A stretch of 64,000 nucleotides of DNA, from NCBI RefSeq assembly GCF_964204645.1, contig NC_134026.1, positions 18,000,650 through 18,064,649 on the forward strand, given 5' to 3'. This document shows, one piece after another, positions 34,801 to 44,100 of this stretch. The translations under genes were made by a program, and so were the position numbers. Within the stretch, counting starts at the first letter, position 1. Each line of letters starts with the position of its first letter. This DNA comes from Tubulanus polymorphus. Lineage: Eukaryota > Nemertea > Palaeonemertea > Tubulaniformes > Tubulanidae. The notes beneath the pieces were generated by a model that worked only from the letters and a program-made list of their open reading frames with translations, searched no databases and was not told where the DNA came from.

Positions 34801-36414
34801 AGATTTTGTGTAATTGAAGAAGCGTAGTAGGTTGTACAAATTGAAGCTTCATTATTAAAAATGACTGTAAAACATACGATGGTAAATGATTATCAATTAT
34901 GAAAACGCACGTATTTGTTGTTTTTTTAAACTACTAGATTAATGGTAAAAGTGTAACTTTCACTAATAGATTATCAATCGGTAGAATAATGTAAAATATG
35001 TTATATTTGTACAGGTATATAGGTATACAGGCTAGCCTTATCGGCTTTTGAATAAAAGCAAAAATTAATTTCGACAGTCATCCTAATATAATGTCTTGAT
35101 AAAAATAATTATGTTAGAATAATTATGTTTACGCGGAATTCCACGGTACCGCAACATAAAATGGGAGCTATAGGCCTATATGATAACTAGAGGGATATAA
35201 AGATGTGCATTTCCCGAGAAAAACCACTATTTTTCATTTTTGGTCTCATAATAGAAAGATTATAAGATTTTTAGATTGAGTTTTCCGGGAAAATCCAGAT
35301 TTTGTTTTTTTGCTTTTCATTTGTACACGCATCGACTATTTCGTATACGTCAAACAATTATCTAAATATTGTTTTACTAAAGGTATCACCGAAACGAACC
35401 AACGACTCATGAAAATTGTCATATTAAATCAAGGGAGAGAGGTATTCATGAGTGCGATGCAAAAGAAGTCGGCATTCAAAGTAAATGGGGGGAAGAATAA
35501 GATTAAAGAAATATTCCAAATGCTTGAGAACCGAAATGCCGGCACCATAAACATTGCTACTGATAAGGTAGGCATTTTAAACAATTCTTAGTTCTAGGCA
35601 AAAAATATTCTTTCAGTTTGTCGCGTGATATACAAACACAATATATTTGTATACATGGGTCCATTAAAATATTTATGACCCTTTCATTCCTCTCTGTACA
35701 TATATATTGATATACAATTATGATTGATCTCTTTTCAGATAAGTTTTCTCAAAACTGAAAACATAGAAGATGAGATGTTAACTTCGTTGAAAGTGACAAG
35801 ATCAGAGTTTGTTAACAGCTTGTCAGCATCAAAAGTGCCTTTGGAACAACAGTAAGTGTATCTGTTTATATATTTGCCCATCCGAATATAATTACCGGTA
35901 CACATTAGAATTTAAACTGAAGTTACTTATCCACTTACCATTTCTTGAAAATATCTCAAAAGTATATCCTTATTTACATCGTAACATTACAATGGGAATA
36001 TATATATTTTCATTGGAGCTATGATTTAAGTTTATATTCACATCTATTTTCGTGTCAACTACATCTTTAATCCCAGAGAATACGTTTGAAATTGGTTTTA
36101 GCGGGATTAGCTTTGTAACCCCCCCCCCCCCTATTAGACAGTTTACAGTTCAATATTTCAGAAACTATAAGGATTCGGAAAAAGTAATGCCGGGTATTAA
36201 CTCCTTCATTAATGTTGGGCTGAAATGAGACAAACATCAGCTAAAATAACCTATAATGAGCAAATCTCATTGCTGTGATTACAAAATAACATAACATGTT
36301 ACTAGTTCTGTATAATACAACATTTTTCTATCAAATTTCAGGTCTCAAGCTTCAATAAAACGACCATTGGAATATGTAGCCAAAAGCTTAGAAAAATCTC
36401 CTCGTTTATACTAA
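31900..36414 (+). CDS. eight-exon gene, DUF3987-like protein of a transposon pair (candidate)
   Basis: Exons 31900-31980, 32829-33009, 33301-33519, 33868-34017, 34269-34493, 35383-35567, 35739-35851 and 36342-36414 join in phase (1,227 nt, 408 residues). All borders are AG/GT; donor two (GTTAAA) is weak. Exon 2 has a P-loop-like TGSGNKS, exon 3 reads LSIFGMTQPS and GLTSRFLWLFPEP, resembling the helicase-like DUF3987 family found with mobile elements. The Walker B region expected between exons 2 and 3 is missing, so an exon may be lost or unseen. The stop lies 60 bp from the stop of the convergent KDZ-like gene, suggesting one two-gene element. Role unproven; an accessory ATPase or primase-like function is a guess. 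Confidence 0.65.
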
Positions 36415-36474
36415 TATCTTTATCAGTTTAGAAAAGTAATAAACATACGGTGTGAAGCGCGTTTTACACATGTT

Positions 36475-38103
36475 TTATACAAGTTTTAATCTTTTTTCAA
36501 GTCTCTCGTTAAAGTCATAATTAATCAAGTTGAAAAATAATTTCCTTTTATTCCTGGTCATGTATCTAGTTGCCGCTTTGTATCGATTCAATCGAACGAA
36601 ACCCTGTTCGCAACTTTCTGTATTCGTGCCGGCGATATCTTGAAATGCATCTAAATTAGGATGGTATTTACATTGAGGCCCATCGAGAGGCATGCATGTA
36701 GGCTTCGTGTGTTTCACAACATGGAAAATATCCACCAAAAACTTGGTGTTCTCCAACAATTCGGATGCTTCAACAACACCGTCTTTGGCTAGTCGGCACA
36801 AAAATGGATGCAACTCACAGCAACGATCATAACCGACGTATCTCAAGTAATCTTTATATCCATTTCTCACATATGTTTCATGTAAGAAAAGGAAAGCCTG
36901 TGTTATACTTTCATGCGAAAACATCTCAACCATTCTGACGACGATTCCACAAGGTTTTATCGCAGCAAACATACCGGCAGTAGTAGAGTAAAACTTATTC
37001 AATTTCTGTACTCTATCTTTGCATCCTAATTCAGCGACGGATTCATCCACAAGTAACATATTTCGCGCACGTTTAACATCGTGTACATAATCTGTAAACA
37101 ATATCGATTTCGTTACTATATGAATCGCAACGAAAGAAATAAAACCCTGTTTACAGGGTCAGAATCATTGTTTAAAGTAAATCCCTGACATTGACCATAA
37201 CCATACTGGGGGTATAGTTAAACGTAGGGTCAGAGAGGGTCATAGGATCATAGGGTTGTTGTGTCAGGGAAGGTAATAGGGTTATATTGTCAATAGCGTT
37301 GGAGCATAAGAGAGGGTTCTTGTGTTCGAGAGTGTCACATGTTCAGTATCATTACATGGTCAGTGAAGTCATAGGATTAGTATTGTCATTAGAGGGTTAC
37401 TAGAGGGTTGAAATATTGAATATGTTCTTAGGTTGTATTGAATTAACCTTGAATTTATATTTATATACATGCAAACATTTAAATATATTCTTTAATAGTA
37501 ACAGATTGTAATTAAAAATATAAATCAAAAACATCTTGAATTGTCGCTGACCCTATGAGTATAAACCTAGCGTTAATTTTCATGTACCTTTGAGATATAA
37601 TGGAATCCGCGTCTGTCTTTCAGGTCGTTTTGTATGGTCGTCTTTATTGGGTTTGTCTGTCAGCTTTTTCTCTTCCATTGGTCTATGTTCGTTACAGAAC
37701 CTATTGATATTAAGTAACTTTAAATTAACAGGTATACGTTTTGCTGATGTTTTCAATGATAGGGCAACCTAAATGTACGAGCATGTTATAGCCTACGCCC
37801 GTAAATAAACTATCATCGAGAATTCATCGTAAGAGTTGAAGTGATCAGAGCTGACACCTACCTTGACGAGGGTTTGTGTTTCCCGCCATAAGAAGGGTCA
37901 TTCTGACATGTTATGATTGTTCTGATTGAGTTTGTATCGTCAAAATGTACTTGGCTATCCGCTGCACACATTGCCCGATGAAGCTTTTCATTGCCATCGA
38001 TAGTGACGTACCCCTCCCTACACCCCTTCGTTTCGCACACATGTTTAATCCACTTTCGTTCTTTTTCTTCAAATACCTTTAATATAACGAGTACCGGACT
38101 GCT
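36475..38103 (-). pseudogene. KDZ-like transposase gene, partial
   Basis: Exon at about 38103-37862 encodes VCETKGCREGYVTIDGNEKL followed by C...GGKHKPSS, the Cys cluster found with Kyakuja-Dileera-Zisupton type transposases, ending at donor GTAGGT. The last exon (37091-36475) starts after GTTTACAG and reads YLRYVGYDRCCELHPFL, VDIFHVVKH and TESCEQGFVRLNRYK, the C-terminal part of the same family. The two exons do not join in phase, so at least one middle exon (with the main catalytic region) is missing or unrecognised. Long intron 37092-37861 holds no clear ORF. Confidence 0.6.
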
Positions 38104-38208
38104 AAGCTTATTTTAAAATTAGATCGCAAAGAATCGCGTTATTGTCTGCGATTCTATATAAACAAAGCAACGAACTATTTATTTCCCATTATATTAGAGG
38201 AGTGGTGT

Positions 38209-38553
38209 TTGGGGGTTAGGCTTTAGAGCGTTAGGTTTCATATGGTTAGGGTTTACGGGGTTAGGGTTTAGTTTTTAAAGGGTTAAATTTTATAGATTTA
38301 GGTTTTAAAGGGTTTGGGTTTAGAGTGTTCAGGGGTTTAGTGTTTAGGTTTTAGAGGGTTTAGGGGTTAAGGTTTAGGGGGTTAGGGTTTAGTGTTTAGA
38401 GGGTTAGGGTTAAGAGGGTTAGGGTTTAGGGGGTTTAGTGTTCAAAGGGTTAGAGAGAAATTAGAGGGTTCAGGGTTTAGAGAGTTAGAGGGTTAGGGTT
38501 TAGTGGTTTTTAGGGTTTACGGGGTTAGGGTTTAGGGGGCTAGGGTTTAGGGT
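38209..38553 (+). repeat. degenerate telomere-like tract (TTAGGGTTTAGGG)n
   Basis: About 345 bp made mostly of GGGTTAGGG, GGTTTAGGG and TTAGAGGG words, all on the plus strand. The canonical animal telomere unit TTAGGG is present many times but mixed with TTTAG variants. It reads as an old interstitial telomere-like repeat or a simple G-rich minisatellite. Confidence 0.75.
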
Positions 38554-39887
38554 CCTATTTATTTGGCATTTTTGGTATTTTTCTTCATGGGCCTTTTCAC
38601 GTAAGATAACGACATTTGAATGCTTGTACTATGCTCTCGTGATGTTTTTCAGTGCGGAGAATCAGTTCTGTGTGCTTCGCATCGGTGTTCTTGAAAATAT
38701 TGAATTTTTAAAAATTTGATATTTGAACAACGTGATTTGGGACGTGAATTATTTGAATTTCGACTATGAACTGCAAGAAGCAACTATGATTTGAGAGATG
38801 ACCGTGGGGTTTGGCGGTACAGCAGTTGATATGATGAGCGATCAACTTTTCGCTAGCTTTGGTGATACAATTTAACTCTATATTTAACTCTATGAATGTG
38901 AATCATGCTTATACTTTGTAAGTCTTTAGGTCAATATAAATTTTCTAGTACACAGACGGAAATAATTTCAGTCAATTTGAGTATAAATCTATTCTTGTGA
39001 ACCACACTTATTTTATAAGTCTTAAGTTCAATAAATTCATTCATTCATTCATTCATTCATTCATTCATTCAACTTACTTCCACGGAAGTGTCAAATTATT
39101 CTCACTAAATTGATATTTTTAAGATGTTTCTGTGGTGGGTGGACAAGGTCGAAAAACATAGTTTTTATAAAAACATGGTGAGGAAACTATTTGTACCCAG
39201 AAAATTTCCCTATCACAGGAGCAATGCACACCTGTCTAAATTCCCCAATGATAAATACATCAATATGGAGCCTAGTGAATCATGTGTGTTTCAAGAACGC
39301 GGGTGCACAGTTTCAATTTTCCGCTGTTTTTCCAGTCAAATCTAAAGTGATTTCATTCAAGGCTAAAAATATTGTCAGATTCTGATGCAACGATGCTCAT
39401 AGCCTCCAAAACATATTTGTGTCGGTCTTCAACTTTTTTGGTATGTGGATCGATGTGAAAAAAGTACGTTGATTGGCGCGATACCAGGGGCTCCATATAT
39501 CTTTCCAGGGTAGGCTTTTTTGGCTTGTCTACACATATTGGTGATTCAGTATGGGTAATTTGTCGTTAGCTTCAGATTCCATCTTTTGTGGTCATAAATC
39601 CGACTTGATATAATTTATCTTTGTCCCAGTCTAAACCAAAAATTCTCACCAAAACACACAAACAACTTTAACCACCTACCCTGCCTAATACACATTTATG
39701 CGACACCTATAAAATTTTCAAGACGTTTTTCAGTTTTATACAATTTTTATTGAAAAAGCAACCAACACCGGGATACATATTTTTACAATCATTTTTAACT
39801 CATTCAATTATTTTACATATGTACTTCTGCTCATTCGGTTATTGGAGGCGGTCCATTATATGTGGAATTCACAACACATATAATCTT
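38554..39887. other. host/virus junction interval
   Basis: No gene. Contains an (ATTC)n microsatellite (39035-39071). The change from host-like to virus-like composition falls near 39.7 kb. No inverted repeat, target duplication or transposase marks the join. TTTATT at about 39749 is a minus-strand AATAAA that would serve the first viral gene. Confidence 0.5.
39035..39071 (+). repeat. (ATTC)n microsatellite
   Basis: About nine ATTC units after AATAAATTC, reminiscent of the simple-repeat tail of an RTE-type LINE or SINE. Confidence 0.85.
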
Positions 39888-41153
39888 CTAGAATAAGTCA
39901 TCTTCGCAGACCATGTCCTCCTCTGCCTCACTACCTGCCCGGTCCGCGGAGTCGTTTTCGTATTCGTCTGTGTCCACGTCCATATCCTTGTGGGTACTGG
40001 CTGTGTTGGACGCACTGCCAATTTCTCTTTTCAGCTGCATGAGTACTTGAGCTCTAAACAGTTCCTTGTCTATATTGTCGTCTCCGACCAGGTTTGGATA
40101 GTGCGCTTGCATGATGAATTCCATTTCATCCATGTTGTCCGTATCGGTGAATGTTAGAATGTTTTCGGTCAAGTACTTGGCAAGCTTAGCCCAGCTTACG
40201 TCTCCATCCTCAATAGTATTGAGTAATTGGTCGATATCGATACGTTTTAGGGTAGCCTCTATCCTCTCGTCCCATCCCCAGTCGCTGGCGCCTTTTCCTG
40301 CGTTGAAATCTTTTCGTTTGTATGCCGGGCACATCGGTCTTACAACCAACACGTTAACATCGCTCTTGGTCATCATGGCCGCGTTTGTGTCGACTGTGTT
40401 GTCTTTGAACCGTTTTAGACTTGGGTTTTGTAACAAGTTGTTGAGTACATAACCCTGGTGGTTATTTGGACAACTCCCGCTTTTGACAGAGATGTAGTAG
40501 TTTTTGCCGTCTTTGGAATCGTACGAAGAAAATTGATGGGTACCGTACACGATGGCAACTCCCGAGATATTGTTGAAGCACGCAGTGTCGGTGATAGCGG
40601 GTTGTATATTACATTCAGCCATGTAGGCCGTTTTCAGCTGCTTCATGGTGTTACCGATTCCCTCAACTTTGTTGGGTAGAACGAGTTGTGTCAGGCATAA
40701 ATCGGTAAGAGCGGCTTTCCTTTCGCAATCTCTTGAACCCACCATATTGACAGCTCTATGGCTTCCTTCGTCAAGGGTAATCTGACGGAATTTCTTTGTT
40801 GGTGTTTTGGCTCCATAGACCACACTGGCTGACAACAGGGCGTGTAGTTGTCCCACGAACGTATATCTAATCTGTTTACCTTCTTCCATCAGAGTTTGTT
40901 TGAGAAAGTCGTAGGTAAGGTCGGATATTCTCAGCGATTTCTTATCGAAAATGTCAGCCAAGTGTTGAGATACAAAACGCACTAAACTACCGTGTTTGCC
41001 GACACACTTTCTTGTACCATCTTCTAGTTTAGTTACGTTGCAAGATCTCATTTCAGTGTTCAAATCGTCAAATCTTCTGGCTAGGCCGCGCAGCAATCCT
41101 TTGAGATCGCGATCAACGTGCATGGCCAAGTCAGGTCCGTTGGTTTTTGTTTC
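39888..41153 (-). CDS. 3' part of giant viral nuclear protein, downstream of a TGA
   Basis: 421 codons in the same frame as the upstream 1,783-codon ORF and separated from it only by TGA at 41154-41156. The first ATG after the stop is at 41125-41123. Notable parts: a Cys/His-poor basic N-terminal stretch, CPNNHQGYVLNN and VRPMCPAYKRKDF segments in the middle, and a very acidic C-terminus ending EDDLF. Short acidic tails that end in Phe are a hallmark of single-stranded-DNA-binding proteins of bacteria and phages, where they recruit partners. Whether this part is made by readthrough, separately, or not at all cannot be told. Confidence 0.75.
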   Translation of the reverse strand, partial: ETKTNGPDLAMHVDRDLKGLLRGLARRFDDLNTEMRSCNVTKLEDGTRKCVGKHGSLVRFVSQHLADIFDKKSLRISDLTYDFLKQTLMEEGKQIRYTFVGQLHALLSASVVYGAKTPTKKFRQITLDEGSHRAVNMVGSRDCERKAALTDLCLTQLVLPNKVEGIGNTMKQLKTAYMAECNIQPAITDTACFNNISGVAIVYGTHQFSSYDSKDGKNYYISVKSGSCPNNHQGYVLNNLLQNPSLKRFKDNTVDTNAAMMTKSDVNVLVVRPMCPAYKRKDFNAGKGASDWGWDERIEATLKRIDIDQLLNTIEDGDVSWAKLAKYLTENILTFTDTDNMDEMEFIMQAHYPNLVGDDNIDKELFRAQVLMQLKREIGSASNTASTHKDMDVDTDEYENDSADRAGSEAEEDMVCEDDLF

Positions 41154-44100
41154 TCAGAGAAATTCTACGATATGACCAATGCCCTTTGTTATTGTGTCTT
41201 CTCGGGTGAATCCATCGCCGGCGAAAAACTTTGTCAACATACCGGGCTGAGTTATTATGTTGCCGATGGTTTTTATGTCCGCTTTCAGAATTGGGTAGTT
41301 TGCATTGTATAACTCGTTCAGGTCGCCAGCTTCACCTTGGATATTGTAAGTTGACGAAGTTAGCGTATCTGCAGACGAGTGGCCGCCGACCAAAAGCATA
41401 GCTTCATCCTCTTGATTCTCCTTTCTCTCCTTTTCACGTTTGAGTGCCAGTTGAACGCTGGTCGCATCAGCAGTTGCGTTGTCTTGATGGGTATTGTTAG
41501 AACTGCCGTCAGTTGATGGTTTTGGGGAACAGTTGGTGGTATTTGTTAGATGAGGTTTCTTGGCATCCTCAAAATGGAACAAATCACCCTTGTACACGTA
41601 CTGGGTCGGGTAGGTCAAATTGTCTACCATGATGGTTTTGTTTTTCCTACGTTCTCCATCATCTTTGATGGCCTCTTTCGAGAAAAACAGATGAGGTAAA
41701 TTGACACTCTGCATCTTGTTTTTGGATGAAGCTACGGCTTTCATACGTGTCGCAATCCAAATTGATTGATTGGCTGGGTACTCTTCATCGTCGTCTTTTT
41801 CCGAGTCTTCGGATTCACTGGCACTACCGGATTCGTTGTCGACTCTTTCTTTTTTGATCGATTTCTTCTTCCCCTCTTCATCTTCGCCAATGTCCATGTT
41901 GTCTTCGTTTGCTTTGAAGAAATCGTTGATAAAATGGGTACGCATATCCACACTGGTCGAGTTAACTATTCCAGTGCAAGGTCCGCCTTTATTTTCTCGT
42001 TTCAACAGATCGGCACACGATACATGGTTTACAATGCCGACTTCACCTTTGTGAACTGCCTCGGTAACAACCATGTGTTTGCACAGACAAAACGCTTGTG
42101 TAAGTGCCATCGCTTTCATATGAGGACTAGAGACCAAGTCTGTTGGTGCGTAGCCGGTCATTTTTCTGTTGAGCTCCTTTTCGTTTGATTCTGTATGAAT
42201 TTTCACAAGTCCGCTTCCGACATCTCGTTGTAATTCGTCTATACCCATACCTAGAACTTCTGCTGTTCTGTGAAATACTTTGCTGGCGTATGAGACTACA
42301 TTTTGCACGTAAATCCTAAAGAGGACTGTTGCGGTTTTAGTTTTGAATTCTTCATCTTGTTGCATTACGATGCGTTTCATTGTCTCCTTACAACGAATCA
42401 CGATTTGATCGTCTGTAGTTGGGTAAAGTTCTTTATCCGTTTCCATGTACGTCTGACGCCACTTGGCCATCATCGCAATCAATTCGTCCATGAATCCGTC
42501 TTGTTGAATGGTAGTCAGAACGGTCTTTTGTAGAGATGGTTCAGCTGTAGCGGCATCAGTGCTATCGTCATTTTCCTTGGGTAATTGACTTAGGATAAAA
42601 GACAGTCTGGCCACTAACAACGAGTTTGCGATATGACGTTCCAGGGTAGCATATTGGTCTTCCTTGTTAACTACTTCTGAATCAACCGCTTCCTCTGTTG
42701 TCTGTGGTGAATTGGGTAATTCAGCATTTTTTGATTTCTTGCTGACCTTCTTGGATTTTTTCAAGGACTTGTGTTTTTTCCCATCTTTCCTCTTACGCTT
42801 TCTGCTGCTACTGGTCTCGTCGTCATCGTCCGATGAGGATGAAGCGTCGTCACTGCTGCTATCTGAACTCTCATTTGCCGCAGTAGTTTCCTCGTCTGTC
42901 TTTTTGTCGGAATTTTCCAACAAACTTTTGTAAACGTTCATTGTCATCGACTTGGACTTGACACAATCGACCAATATCTTCAACTCTGCTGCATTGGCGC
43001 CAACGACCTCGTAAATTGCATTACGAAGGGCGCTGTCTACAAGCATATCCTCGTGTAACATGTCTTCGGTGACAATCGTGTCTTTAGATTTGTTGTTGCC
43101 CTGGGTAGTCTGCTGCTTGCGTTTTTCAGTCTTGGCCCACTCTACTGCATTTTTGTTATCGAAAAACATTTCTATCCAGTCTGTTGGCTTTACTTTGACG
43201 TCGATCAGTTTCGATTGGTTGTTTTCACTTTGAATCTGATCAATCTTTTCGGAGACAGAGGCATCATCGTCTGTTTTTTTCAGACTTGTTATGTCCATGG
43301 CTTTTTGGAAAGATGGCATGAAGCGAACATTGTTGTTCACGACGTTGCTCAAAATTACCAAGGGTATGGCCTTTGAGAAGGTAGACACAGTTTTGTTGTA
43401 CTTTTTGTCTTTTTTCTTTTCCAAATCGGCACTCTTTTCTACGACTCCTGGGACAGCTGCTGACGTGGTCGCGGTATCAGCCGTATTAGATCCGGACGAA
43501 TCCGTGCCTTCTTTCTGGGTAGTGGCTGTTGGGTCTGTTGTTGTACCAGGGACACTGGTCTCTGCCGCCTTTGCGTCACTCTCTTCTTTGAATTTGTTCC
43601 TTTTCAAGTTCCTTGGTTGATACTTAAACTTGTCCTCCGTATGAACGATCGCCAGCCCACCGAATTTGTTTGCGTTTTCGATTCCAGACTTTTTGCACAC
43701 CAACATACCGTGAATATTTGCACTCCTATTAGAAGCCGCATTGGTGTCCAGGACGTTCTGGTTGTTTGAGTCGTTGGTAAGGAGATTATAAAAGTTTTTC
43801 CCATTGTCCATTACCAACATGGGCTTGAGTTCACCACCCACAATGAGTGTTATGATACAGTGGGTCAGATAACAGAAACAAAATTGTTTCTTTGTAGAGT
43901 CGTAGTAGGGTAATCCGCTGTAACAGTCGGGACACTCTTCGTTGGGCTTAATTTTTCCACCGCGTCGCGTAGATCTCACCGCCTTGTTTTCAAACACACT
44001 AATTTGATGCTTACCACTGGAGCCCTCTGGGAACAGAACATTTTCCAATTGGGTAATATCTCCTTTGCACACAATCAACAACCATTTGGTTATCATGTTG

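Noticed and set aside
39124-39385. Short ORFs in the junction interval
   Set aside because: No family signature; overlapping frames with no coding bias.
41100-41260. Intron that would remove the TGA in the giant viral ORF
   Set aside because: No plausible donor/acceptor pair flanks the stop, and the frame is the same on both sides, so splicing is not needed to explain it.
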